Source: RGIG4576 sp045656705 (GTDB taxonomy: Bacteria; Bacteroidota; Bacteroidia; Bacteroidales; Muribaculaceae). Taken from it: a stretch of DNA of 64,000 nt. The notes beneath the pieces were generated by a model. The model was not told the DNA's origin. It saw nothing but the letters and a program-made list of their open reading frames with translations, and did not search any database. The DNA lies in assembly GCA_045656705.1 (NCBI GenBank), contig JAZORR010000050.1:163136-227135 (forward strand), in the 5' to 3' direction. Position 1 is the first letter of the stretch. The number at the start of each line of letters is the position of its first letter. Shown here in pieces: positions 9,976 to 17,011 of the stretch. The position numbers and the translations under genes were made by a program.

Positions 9976-9983
9976 CAAATTTA
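9976..9983 (-). promoter_or_regulatory. -7 box TAAATTTG of the antiporter gene
   Basis: Exact TAnnTTTG on the minus strand, about 143 bases upstream of the start at 9832. The 252-base gap to the divergent zeta-like gene holds only this box and the box at 10058. Confidence 0.5.
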
Positions 9984-10057
9984 ATGAAAACTTACTACAC
10001 AACACACATTTAAACGTTTTTAATTAAAAAAAATCACACTTTTTCAATAATAATTAT

Positions 10058-10065
10058 TATTTTTG
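10058..10065 (+). promoter_or_regulatory. -7 box TATTTTTG of the zeta-like/small-gene operon
   Basis: Exact TAnnTTTG. Transcription would start near 10070, leaving only about 15 bases before the ATG at 10085. The ATG at 10073 closes after two codons. Confidence 0.55.
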
Positions 10066-10084
10066 TAAATTAATGGATTGAATT

Positions 10085-10669
10085 ATGGACAGCCAAAAAC
10101 GACTTTATATAATAAGTGGTTGTAATGGTGCCGGGAAAACTACAGCATCCTACACCCTACTGCCCGAGGTATTTCAATGCAAAGAGTTTGTCAATGCCGA
10201 CGAGATAGCAAAAGGTCTATCACCTTTCAATCCTGAAGGTGTGGCCATAGACGCAGGCAAGGTGATGATACAACGCATCACCGACCTTCTTGCGCGAGAA
10301 GAAACATTTGCCATCGAAACCACATTGGCATCACGCACACTCAGCACTCTCGTGCAAAAGGCACAAGACAAAGGGTACTCGGTAAAGTTGCTCTTCTTTT
10401 GGCTGAACAGTCCGAAATTGGCTGTGCTACGTGTGGCACAAAGAGTGAGAGAAGGCGGGCACAACATACCCGAACCTGTCATAAGAAGAAGATATGTGGC
10501 CGGTATCAATAATTTATTTAAAATCTTCATCCCCATTGTTGACAATTGGCTTATTGCCGATAATAGTGCAGTACCTCGCACTTTGGTGGCTGAAGGAGGG
10601 AACGAACTAAAAACTGTAATTTACGACAATCAACGATACAACGATATTCTGAAATATGTACGAGAATAA
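10085..10669 (+). CDS. Zeta-toxin-like P-loop kinase (COG4185 type)
   Basis: A 194-residue P-loop protein with Walker A GCNGAGKTT (residues 12-20), FVNADEIAKGLSP and a later arginine-rich lid segment (about residues 115-135). These features are shared with zeta toxin/PezT-like kinases that phosphorylate UDP-N-acetylglucosamine or related small molecules. Family members also occur without toxin function, so toxicity is not established. The stop overlaps the start of the following 66-residue gene by 14 bases, which points to translational coupling and a possible toxin-antitoxin pair with the toxin first. Confidence 0.82.
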   Translation: MDSQKRLYIISGCNGAGKTTASYTLLPEVFQCKEFVNADEIAKGLSPFNPEGVAIDAGKVMIQRITDLLAREETFAIETTLASRTLSTLVQKAQDKGYSVKLLFFWLNSPKLAVLRVAQRVREGGHNIPEPVIRRRYVAGINNLFKIFIPIVDNWLIADNSAVPRTLVAEGGNELKTVIYDNQRYNDILKYVRE

Positions 10670-10856
10670 TAATTTCTGTGCAGATCTCCGCAAGGGACTT
10701 GCTCTCGCCGAAAAGCGTATGCTCAAGCAGAAAGCCATCAACAACAGCCCCGTCATTCAATGTCTTCCAAATGGCGAAATTGTAGAGATGTCGGCAGCCG
10801 AATTACTCAAAGAACATTACGGATATCACGTAAATGTTAGTCAAGACAACGATTAA
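10656..10856 (+). CDS. Small soluble protein overlapping the zeta-like gene, candidate antitoxin
   Basis: 66 residues, no membrane segment, charged helical N-terminal half (KGLALAEKRMLKQKA), then IQCLPNGEIVEMSAAELL. The start codon lies inside the 3' end of the zeta-like gene (14-base overlap), in a different frame. I do not recognise a named family and it does not resemble the epsilon antitoxin. Its role is inferred only from position. Confidence 0.65.
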   Translation: MYENNNFCADLRKGLALAEKRMLKQKAINNSPVIQCLPNGEIVEMSAAELLKEHYGYHVNVSQDND

Positions 10857-10896
10857 AAATAAATAAAACTCATTAAAATTACAAAAATAAAATCAT

Positions 10897-11373
10897 ATGA
10901 AGAAGTTAATGTTTCTGATCGCGAGCTTGATACTATGCATCGGCTCAGCATATGCTCAAAAAGGACAAATGGCAGCAGGGGTTAATTTAAATTATGGAAC
11001 CGACATCTCAACAATAGGACTGGGAGGCAAATTTCAATACGGAATCACAGATGAGATACGAGGAGAAGCTGCATTCAACCATTCATTCACCAAAGATTTC
11101 ACTAAGATGTGGGACTTTGAAGTCACTGGTCACTATCTTTTCCCTCTTAGCGAAAAAGTAACTGTATACCCATTAGCAGGTTTCTGTTTCACAAAGGTTA
11201 TTGCAAATGTAGGTAATCTATCTGCTTCTGAAAGCAATTTTGGAGTAAACCTCGGTGGTGGTATTGAATATCCTATTATAGAAGCATTGAGTGTGGGACT
11301 GGAAGCAAAATACCAATTTGTAAGCAACCTCGACCAAGCAATATTCAACCTCGGCTTTACCTATAAATTTTAA
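10897..11373 (+). CDS. Outer-membrane beta-barrel protein, OmpW/opacity-like small porin family
   Basis: 158 residues with a Sec signal peptide (hydrophobic LMFLIASLILCIGSAYA, cleavage before QKG). Alternating beta-strand pattern follows (VNLNYGTDISTIGLGGKFQYGI, EVTGHYLFPL, VNLGGGIEYPI) and the C-terminal strand ends in aromatic YKF, typical of an eight-stranded barrel. The gene begins 40 bases after the small gene and shows no obvious promoter box of its own, so it may be co-transcribed with the zeta-like pair. The cargo is unknown. Confidence 0.8.
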   Translation: MKKLMFLIASLILCIGSAYAQKGQMAAGVNLNYGTDISTIGLGGKFQYGITDEIRGEAAFNHSFTKDFTKMWDFEVTGHYLFPLSEKVTVYPLAGFCFTKVIANVGNLSASESNFGVNLGGGIEYPIIEALSVGLEAKYQFVSNLDQAIFNLGFTYKF

Positions 11374-11395
11374 TCTATAATTTCACCTCTATCAT

Positions 11396-11438
11396 AAAGC
11401 AGGAACCCACTATATAAGGTATCTTGCTTTTTTTGCTT
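11396..11438 (+). terminator. Intrinsic terminator after the barrel gene
   Basis: Nine-pair stem AAAGCAGGA/TCTTGCTTT with one G-U pair, followed by a long T-rich tail. Confidence 0.75.
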
Positions 11439-11513
11439 TTAAAAAATCTTAATGCATTTAAAAAAAAATCTTTCATACTAATATCAAACTCCTAACTTTT
11501 TTATATCTTTGCA

Positions 11514-11521
11514 TATTAATT
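11514..11521 (+). promoter_or_regulatory. -7 box TATCTTTG of guaA
   Basis: Exact TAnnTTTG. The leader would be about 28 bases, too short for a purine riboswitch, and none is seen. Confidence 0.6.
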
Positions 11522-11554
11522 TTAAAGTAGAATTTCAAACTAAATTTTCCCCAT

Positions 11555-12862
11555 ATGAAACAAGATATGATTGTTATCTTAGACTTGGGTAGTCACGAAA
11601 ACACCGTGGTGGCTCGTGCTATTCGAGCGCTTGGTGTGTATAGTGAAATCTATCCACACGATATCACTGTAGATGAACTTAAAGCATTGCCTAATGTGAA
11701 AGGTATCATCATCAATGGTGGTCCTAACAATGTTATCGATGGTGTTGCTATCGATGTAAACCCTGAAATCTACAACGCAGGCGTTCCTGTTATAGCAGCA
11801 GGTCACGACAAAGCTCTATGCGAAGTTAGACTTGCTCAATTCGCTAACGACGAAGAAGCTATCAAGGCACAAATTAAGGATTTCGTATTTGATATTTGCA
11901 AAGCTGAAGCAAACTGGAACATGACCAACTTCGTTAACGACCAAATCGAACTTGTTCGTCGTCAAGTAGGCGACAAGAAGGTTCTTCTTGCTCTTTCAGG
12001 TGGTGTTGACAGCTCTGTTGTTGCTGCTCTATTGCTTAAGGCTATCGGCGACAACCTTGTGTGCGTTCACGTTAATCACGGTCTTATGCGCAAGGGCGAA
12101 TCAGAAGATGTTGTTGAAGTGTTCCGCAACCAACTTAACGCTAACCTCGTTTATGTTGACGCTACAGAACGCTTCCTTAGCAAACTTGCAGGTGTTGTTG
12201 ATCCAGAAGAAAAGCGTAAAATCATCGGTAGCGAATTCATTCGCGTATTCGAAGAAGAAGCTCGCAAACTTGATGGTATCGACTACTTGGGACAAGGTAC
12301 AATCTATCCAGATATCGTAGAAAGTGGTACTAAGACTGCTAAGATGGTGAAATCACACCACAATGTAGGTGGTCTTCCTGAAGATCTTCAATTCGAACTT
12401 GTTGAACCTTTGAAGCAACTATTCAAGGACGAAGTTCGCGCTTGTGGTCTTGAACTTGGTTTGCCTTACGACATGGTTTATCGTCAACCATTCCCAGGAC
12501 CAGGTCTTGGTGTTCGTTGCCTTGGAGAAATCACTCGTGATCGTCTTGAAGCAGTACGCGAATCAGATGCTATCCTTCGCGAAGAATTCAAGCTTGCAGG
12601 TCTTGACAAGAAAGTATGGCAATACTTCACAGTTGTGCCTGACTTCAAGTCAGTAGGTGTTCGCGACAACGCTCGTTCTTACGAATATCCAGTTATCATT
12701 CGCGCCGTTAACACTATCGACGCAATGACTGCAACTATCGAGCACATCGATTGGGCTATCCTTGACAAGATCACAGCACGCATTCTTAACGAAGTGAAGA
12801 ATGTAAACCGTGTGTGCTACGACATGTCACCAAAGCCAAACGCAACTATCGAGTGGGAATAA
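11555..12862 (+). CDS. guaA: GMP synthase with degenerate, shortened glutaminase domain
   Basis: Converts XMP to GMP using ATP and ammonia. The synthetase half is intact: ATP-pyrophosphatase P-loop SGGVDSS (about residues 149-155), VNHGLMRKGE, GQGTIYPD and the C-terminal dimerisation domain with FPGPGLGVRC. The N-terminal class I glutamine amidotransferase part is only about 120 residues, against about 190 in standard GuaA. It keeps ILDLGS and GIIINGGP, but at the nucleophile elbow reads VIAAGHDKALCEV where a Gly-x-Cys-Tyr-Gly motif is expected, and the section with the catalytic His/Glu is gone. At 435 residues the protein is about 80 shorter than usual. It probably uses free ammonia or a separate amidotransferase. 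From memory, similar proteins occur in other Bacteroides, so this is probably lineage-wide and not a local mutation. Confidence 0.93.
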   Translation: MKQDMIVILDLGSHENTVVARAIRALGVYSEIYPHDITVDELKALPNVKGIIINGGPNNVIDGVAIDVNPEIYNAGVPVIAAGHDKALCEVRLAQFANDEEAIKAQIKDFVFDICKAEANWNMTNFVNDQIELVRRQVGDKKVLLALSGGVDSSVVAALLLKAIGDNLVCVHVNHGLMRKGESEDVVEVFRNQLNANLVYVDATERFLSKLAGVVDPEEKRKIIGSEFIRVFEEEARKLDGIDYLGQGTIYPDIVESGTKTAKMVKSHHNVGGLPEDLQFELVEPLKQLFKDEVRACGLELGLPYDMVYRQPFPGPGLGVRCLGEITRDRLEAVRESDAILREEFKLAGLDKKVWQYFTVVPDFKSVGVRDNARSYEYPVIIRAVNTIDAMTATIEHIDWAILDKITARILNEVKNVNRVCYDMSPKPNATIEWE

Positions 12863-13020
12863 TTTTCCAACGGAAAATTTTCGAGTGCGAGCGAGGAAGG
12901 CGTGTCAGCCGTAGGCTGGCGCCTGTTCGATGAAATCGACCGAGACTCGCCTCAATAATTTCGTTTTTCGAGCGCAAGCGAGGAGCGTTGGTTGAGCGAT
13001 AGCGAAGCACGCGTTTACGT
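12861..13020 (+). other. Structured GC-rich 3' element after guaA
   Basis: A perfect 8-pair hairpin AATTTTCC-AAC-GGAAAATT (12861-12879) overlaps the guaA stop. A GC-rich fold follows: hairpin GTCAGCC-GTA-GGCTGGC (12904-12920) flanked by GGC/GCC, hairpin TCGAT-GAA-ATCGA (12927-12939), both enclosed by GCGAG/CTCGC (12891-12895 with 12946-12950). A second GAGCG-rich stretch runs to about 13027. Base composition is clearly more GC-rich than the neighbouring intergenic DNA. No reading frame fits. Confidence 0.5.
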
Positions 13021-13053
13021 TAGCAACCGAAATCCACTCTTAGATATAATTTT

Positions 13054-13093
13054 AAAGTCTCTAAAGTCATTATCCGACCTTAGAGACTTTTTT
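13054..13093 (+). terminator. Intrinsic terminator at the end of the guaA transcript
   Basis: Eleven-pair perfect stem AAAGTCTCTAA/TTAGAGACTTT plus T run. It lies almost 200 bases after the guaA stop, so the structured element is within the transcript. Confidence 0.88.
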
Positions 13094-13138
13094 CATTATG
13101 ATTCTAATTATAGTCCGAAGAACGACTTTTTAAAATAG

Positions 13139-13199
13139 CCGTATGCTTTTAAGCTTACGGGACATTGAAAATCAACCCTTTTGCGTCTGTAAAGACGCG
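13139..13199. repeat. Two small intergenic hairpins
   Basis: CCGTA...TACGG (13139-13160) with an inner GCTT/AAGC, and GCGTCT-GTAA-AGACGC (13183-13198). Both are non-coding and of unknown role. They lie between the guaA terminator and the next promoter. Confidence 0.4.
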
Positions 13200-13240
13200 A
13201 ATAATTACAACAACAACAAACTTTTTCGCAAAATCGCTTG

Positions 13241-13268
13241 AAAAAAAAAAAAAAAAATACTATATTTG
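13241..13268 (+). promoter_or_regulatory. A17 tract directly followed by -7 box TATATTTG
   Basis: Seventeen A residues (13241-13257), three bases, then an exact TAnnTTTG (13261-13268). The homopolymer fills the region between the -33 and -7 positions. The transcript would start near 13275. Confidence 0.6.
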
Positions 13269-13304
13269 TCGCAAAAACTTAAACACTATAAACTAATTAC
13301 AAAT

Positions 13305-13502
13305 ATGGTAAAGGAAAGTATTATTAGAGCACTTTTAGCAGGTGTGTGTTTCGTGATTTTAACTTGGATAGGTGATGGTTACATTTTTAACCAAGAAACA
13401 TCATTATTGGTCTACATTATCAAATTTATAGTATTCACAGGCTTAATGACTATTGTGTATTACTTCAGCCACAAGATAGGAAACAAGAAAAAACAAGACT
13501 AA
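13305..13502 (+). CDS. Small two-helix membrane protein, unknown function
   Basis: 65 residues starting MVKESIIRALLAG, with two hydrophobic helices (about residues 7-24 and 33-54) and a basic tail KIGNKKKQD. The frame is open further upstream to 13266, but that codon lies inside the promoter box, so the ATG at 13305 is preferred; it leaves a leader of about 30 bases. I do not recognise the family. It is a single gene bounded by its own promoter and terminator. Confidence 0.65.
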   Translation: MVKESIIRALLAGVCFVILTWIGDGYIFNQETSLLVYIIKFIVFTGLMTIVYYFSHKIGNKKKQD

Positions 13503-13528
13503 CCCCAACTTATTAGATAATATCCTTA

Positions 13529-13570
13529 CCCACTGATAGAGCTTTTAGACTACCATCGGTGGGTATTTTT
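13529..13570 (+). terminator. Intrinsic terminator after the small membrane protein
   Basis: Nine-pair stem CCCACTGAT/ATCGGTGGG (one G-U), T tail TATTTTT. Confidence 0.85.
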
Positions 13571-13615
13571 ATAGGATTTTCTTAATATCATATTGAATAT
13601 ATCAAATAATATCAT

Positions 13616-13623
13616 TACATTTG
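13616..13623 (+). promoter_or_regulatory. -7 box TACATTTG of the TonB-C gene
   Basis: Exact TAnnTTTG 35 bases before the ATG at 13658. Confidence 0.6.
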
Positions 13624-13657
13624 TTTCCGATAACCAAGTCTTTAACCTTTACTGATT

Positions 13658-14566
13658 ATGAATAAAATACTTCTATCTATTTTGATATTACTTTTCACAG
13701 CAGGTGTGTGCGTGATTACTTGTCCTAAACACGAAGACCACTCAAAAACTATTATTGCAGAGTTCAACAAAGTCATAGATAAGGAATTTAGCGAAAACAC
13801 CGATAACGATGTAGAAAAGGCTTTTGCTATGTTTGCATCATCTATTTGTTCTGGTATTTCAGAATATGTAATCGAAAAGAAACTTTTGGTAGATAATTAT
13901 TTTGTGTTCAGTGTAGGTAAGTTTAATATAGATGGCAAAAGTAAAATAGTATCTATTGGTGTTTTCAACCATGTTTTCACAGATTTAGAAGATACAATCA
14001 AAGAGGAACTAAAAAAATTATCAGATAGCACAAACAGCAAAAGTGACAAACAAAGAAAGAAAACAAAGAAGTTACGCAAAAAAAACAAATCTGAATCGTT
14101 TTCACAAATAGAGGAAACTAACGAGACATCAGATGATGATTATGCCGACAATTATTATGATACTACTGAAATTGAAAATATTACCGATGAATCAAATGAG
14201 ACAAATTCAGTCTATGAATATAATAATGATATAAATTACGAACCTGTATTTACTGCTGTTGAGCAAATGCCACAATTCCCTGGTGGAGATGCTGCACTTA
14301 TGAAATTTATATCTAACAACATTAACTACCCTCAAGAAGCATATAAAAATGGCACTCAAGGTCGTGTTATCGTGCAATTTGTAGTAAAAAGTAATGGTTC
14401 TATTGGAGAAGTAAAGGTGATTCGCAGTGTAGATCAAGACCTCGACAATGAAGCTATTCGCATATGCAAATCTTTACCTAAATTTATCCCTGGAAGAATG
14501 AATGGTAAAGCCGTAAATGTGTGGTACACATTACCTATCACATTCAAACTGCAAGGCACTCCCTGA
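13658..14566 (+). CDS. DUF4359-like N-terminus fused to TonB C-terminal domain
   Basis: 302 residues. An N-terminal hydrophobic segment (about residues 4-20) could be a signal anchor. Residues about 21-125 resemble DUF4359 proteins (CPKHEDH at the membrane exit, VVDNYF/VDNYFVFSVGK-type core, FNHVFTD). A Lys-rich then Asp/Glu/Thr-rich linker (about 128-195) is followed by a TonB-C/energy-transducing module with MPQFPGGDAAL, INYPQEA, GRVIVQFVV and LPKFIPG. TonB normally links ExbB/ExbD to outer-membrane receptors. Here no ExbBD or receptor is adjacent, so it may be one of the many TonB-C proteins of this phylum with other roles. DUF4359 assignment is from memory of the family pattern. Confidence 0.78.
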   Translation: MNKILLSILILLFTAGVCVITCPKHEDHSKTIIAEFNKVIDKEFSENTDNDVEKAFAMFASSICSGISEYVIEKKLLVDNYFVFSVGKFNIDGKSKIVSIGVFNHVFTDLEDTIKEELKKLSDSTNSKSDKQRKKTKKLRKKNKSESFSQIEETNETSDDDYADNYYDTTEIENITDESNETNSVYEYNNDINYEPVFTAVEQMPQFPGGDAALMKFISNNINYPQEAYKNGTQGRVIVQFVVKSNGSIGEVKVIRSVDQDLDNEAIRICKSLPKFIPGRMNGKAVNVWYTLPITFKLQGTP

Positions 14567-14606
14567 TAGAGTAATTATAAATAGTTTATCCAATAAGTCA
14601 TACTCT

Positions 14607-14637
14607 TAAAGCCAAGGAATCAACACCCTCGGCTTTA
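14607..14637. terminator. Bidirectional hairpin between convergent genes
   Basis: Stem TAAAGCC/GGCTTTA with an inner AGG/CCT, between the TonB-C stop and the end of the DA1-like gene. The T tail is weak in both directions. Confidence 0.6.
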
Positions 14638-14638
14638 A

Positions 14639-15394
14639 TTATCTCATTGTTTTATTTTTTAATATTTCCATTGTGCGCAATAAGTCACCTCTACCCTCTC
14701 CGTCAAACATAGCCTTTACCTTTCTAAATCCTTCGCCATAAATCTCATCTGGATCATTCATCATATTCTTAACAAGCACATCGGTCATCTCATTTTCTAT
14801 CGATCGATACAACAAATACGAACCTAAATTACAAAAGCCTTCACAATATGCTTTGGGTAGTCTTATGTGATGCTCATTTTGCCACACATGGAGCAATTCA
14901 TGTGCAAGCACTCCTCCAAATATCACTTTATGCAATCCGTCGAGCATATACACATTATGATTAAGTTTGGCACCAAACAAACCGGTTCCTCCCGACACAG
15001 TAAGTCCCAACTTATTCACATCTATCACATTGCTACCATTTAATTGAGCCATACGTTTGGCATCTACTATTTCCACCGGCACATTTGCAGGCAACTCCAA
15101 TCCTTTACTTTTAAATATCAAGTACACTCGATCGTACACCCACTTCACATGCTCGGGTTTCGCCACCACTGCACGCACACAATGTGTACACACATAACGA
15201 TTGTATGGCAAATGCTTATCGCTATCTGTCACCACTCTACCACACGAAGCACATAACTTTGTAGTGTGATGTGCATGAAATGCTTGCCCCCACATATCCA
15301 ACTTGTAAGTACCCGTTATCAGCTCACCACACACCACACAAGTGGGCGGCATCATTCCTTTTATAGTATCCTTTATTATCTTAAAAAATTGCAT
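14639..15394 (-). CDS. DA1-like zinc metallopeptidase with LIM-like Cys/His ribbon
   Basis: 251 residues from the ATG at 15394. The N-terminus holds paired metal-binding motifs CVVC, HAHH, CASC and YVCTHC (about residues 17-80), resembling a LIM/zinc ribbon. The C-terminal half has the zincin motif HELLHVWQ followed by a Glu in YCEGF, as in the DA1-type peptidase domain. This arrangement parallels plant DA1 proteins (LIM plus peptidase). The frame continues upstream to 15628, but a TAACTTTG box at 15422-15415 and divergent transcription make the MQFFK start much more likely. Soluble, no signal peptide. It is divergent from the vWA-phosphatase-kinase cluster, so a functional link is possible but unproven. 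Confidence 0.82.
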   Translation of the reverse strand: MQFFKIIKDTIKGMMPPTCVVCGELITGTYKLDMWGQAFHAHHTTKLCASCGRVVTDSDKHLPYNRYVCTHCVRAVVAKPEHVKWVYDRVYLIFKSKGLELPANVPVEIVDAKRMAQLNGSNVIDVNKLGLTVSGGTGLFGAKLNHNVYMLDGLHKVIFGGVLAHELLHVWQNEHHIRLPKAYCEGFCNLGSYLLYRSIENEMTDVLVKNMMNDPDEIYGEGFRKVKAMFDGEGRGDLLRTMEILKNKTMR

Positions 15395-15414
15395 GTTATC
15401 CTTTTTAAGGAAAA

Positions 15415-15422
15415 CAAAGTTA
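15415..15422 (-). promoter_or_regulatory. -7 box TAACTTTG of the DA1-like gene
   Basis: Exact TAnnTTTG with a TTTG -33 element (minus strand, 15446-15443) at the right spacing. It lies 11 bases from the divergent box at 15434, so the two promoters overlap. Confidence 0.65.
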
Positions 15423-15433
15423 ATAAAAAATAC

Positions 15434-15441
15434 TATCTTTG
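15434..15441 (+). promoter_or_regulatory. -7 box TATCTTTG of the degenerate vWA gene
   Basis: Exact TAnnTTTG, 20 bases before the ATG at 15462. Confidence 0.65.
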
Positions 15442-15461
15442 TCAAAAAAAACATTTCAACT

Positions 15462-16172
15462 ATGGATATTTTGAGATTTGCCAACGAGCCATTAACTAAT
15501 ATGGAAAGAAAACTATTGATTCTTCTCATCATTGACACATCAGTCGAGATGAATATGGGGCACATCGATGTTCTAAACGAATCATTACAAACCTTCTTCA
15601 GCGAAATATATAAAACAGATGATTTCATTGATATATTAGAATTGGGTATTATTGAAAGTCACAATAATGTAATAATGCGACTTGCACCTAAAACATTAGA
15701 CAAAAACAATCCCCAAAAACCTCCATTTTTAGAGGCCACAGCGGTAAAATCTAATTTAATGGCAGCCATTGAAGTAGGAATAGAACTCATTCAAGCTCGA
15801 AAAAAATTTTACAGACAAGAGGCAATAACGTATTATCGCCCTAAAATAATAGTACTTTCACATTGTGAGAATATTAAATATTCCGAAGAGCAAATTGCAC
15901 GTATCAATCATGATATGAAGTATAAAAAGTATGGAATCGAATTTATTCATAGTTACAATGCTGATCTTGATTTTATAACAAAAATCACTGGAATTCATGA
16001 AATTCTCGACAATAGATTCAACCTATTATCAACAATTAAAAGCACTCAATTCCATCAAATACTCGAACAAGATAATGTTATTCCCGAAACACTCAGAATT
16101 TCAAACACTGATATTAATATTGATTGGATGAAGGAATTTGATTTAATTAATCAAATTTCAAAAATGGAATAA
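15462..16172 (+). CDS. Degenerate von Willebrand A (TerY-like) protein
   Basis: 236 residues, clearly a diverged paralogue of the next gene: both share the fold order LL..IDxS, a FYxxxxxxYYRP segment before the third strand, and a DWMKxF ending. The MIDAS motif DxSxS is altered to DTSVE, and the usual TDGEP strand reads SHCEN, so metal binding is probably lost or changed. The open frame extends to 15342, but the promoter box at 15434-15441 excludes that start. No signal peptide. It likely acts as a pseudo-vWA partner or regulator within the cluster; this is inference. Confidence 0.75.
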   Translation: MDILRFANEPLTNMERKLLILLIIDTSVEMNMGHIDVLNESLQTFFSEIYKTDDFIDILELGIIESHNNVIMRLAPKTLDKNNPQKPPFLEATAVKSNLMAAIEVGIELIQARKKFYRQEAITYYRPKIIVLSHCENIKYSEEQIARINHDMKYKKYGIEFIHSYNADLDFITKITGIHEILDNRFNLLSTIKSTQFHQILEQDNVIPETLRISNTDINIDWMKEFDLINQISKME

Positions 16173-16200
16173 AATACTTTGTGTTATTATTTTTTATTAC

Positions 16201-16208
16201 TACCTTTG
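16201..16208 (+). promoter_or_regulatory. -7 box TACCTTTG of the canonical vWA gene
   Basis: Exact TAnnTTTG with a leader of about 75 bases. Confidence 0.6.
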
Positions 16209-16288
16209 TAGTAGGGTAATACTATTTTTAGTTTTTTATATACCGTAACTAATAAACATTATTATATACTTTAAATTAAACCAAAACT

Positions 16289-16993
16289 ATGGGAGCTGAA
16301 AGATTTGCTGGTGAATCAGCACAAAACTTAGACCAAAAGTGTCTTTGCGTACTTGTATTGGACGTATCAGGTTCAATGAGAGGTGAGAAACTTAACGCAC
16401 TTAACCAAGGGGTTAAAGATTTCTTCACTCAAATCCAAACTGCCGATGGCGTGGCAGAAAACTTGGTAGACCAACTTGAAATCTCCATCATTCAATACGA
16501 CGAAGAAGTGAAAATTCTTCGCGATCCTAAACTTCTTGAAGAAAATGAAATACCTCCAATTCTTGAAGAAAGAGGTTCTACTACCGAAACTGTAGCAGCT
16601 ATTGAAGAAGCTATCAAACTTGTAGAAGACCGCAAAGCTTTCTATAAAGAAACAGGACAAAAGTATTATCGCCCTTGGATTGTACTTATGACCGATGGAG
16701 AGCCTTATGGCGCACGTGCTTCTCAAGCTGATATCGATGCTATCAGCGAACGCGTAAAACGCGAAACAGAAGGCAAGAAATATATGATGATGGGTATCGG
16801 CGTTGGTGAAGCTAATATGCCTCTTCTTGCTCAAATGTGTGCCGGAAAAGCACTGCCTCTTGCTGGAACTAAGTTCGGCAAATTCTTTGAATGGTTGAGC
16901 AACTCACTTTCTGTGATTTCTAATAGTAAGGAAGGTGAAAAGGTCAACATTATGGATGGCGCGACCGATTGGATGAAATCATTTGAGATCTAA
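16289..16993 (+). CDS. TerY-like von Willebrand factor A domain protein
   Basis: 234 residues, one cytosolic vWA domain. The MIDAS is complete: DVSGSM (residues 25-30), a Thr in RGSTTET and the Asp of MTDGEP. The closest described type is TerY/YegL, vWA proteins encoded next to a PP2C phosphatase and a protein kinase in the tellurite-resistance-related TerY-P triad. Those partners follow directly here. A strong terminator lies after it, so it can be expressed separately from the phosphatase-kinase genes. Its codons look more uniform than those of the upstream paralogue, suggesting higher expression. Confidence 0.9.
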   Translation: MGAERFAGESAQNLDQKCLCVLVLDVSGSMRGEKLNALNQGVKDFFTQIQTADGVAENLVDQLEISIIQYDEEVKILRDPKLLEENEIPPILEERGSTTETVAAIEEAIKLVEDRKAFYKETGQKYYRPWIVLMTDGEPYGARASQADIDAISERVKRETEGKKYMMMGIGVGEANMPLLAQMCAGKALPLAGTKFGKFFEWLSNSLSVISNSKEGEKVNIMDGATDWMKSFEI

Positions 16994-17011
16994 GTTTCGC
17001 ATTTCAATTAC

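Noticed and set aside
15342..15461. N-terminal extension of the degenerate vWA protein
   Set aside because: The extra 40 codons lie upstream of the TATCTTTG box at 15434-15441, so they would not be transcribed from it.
15395..15628. N-terminal extension of the DA1-like protein by 78 residues
   Set aside because: It would cross the overlapping divergent promoters and the start of the vWA gene, and has no domain similarity. The promoter box at 15415-15422 fixes the start near 15394.
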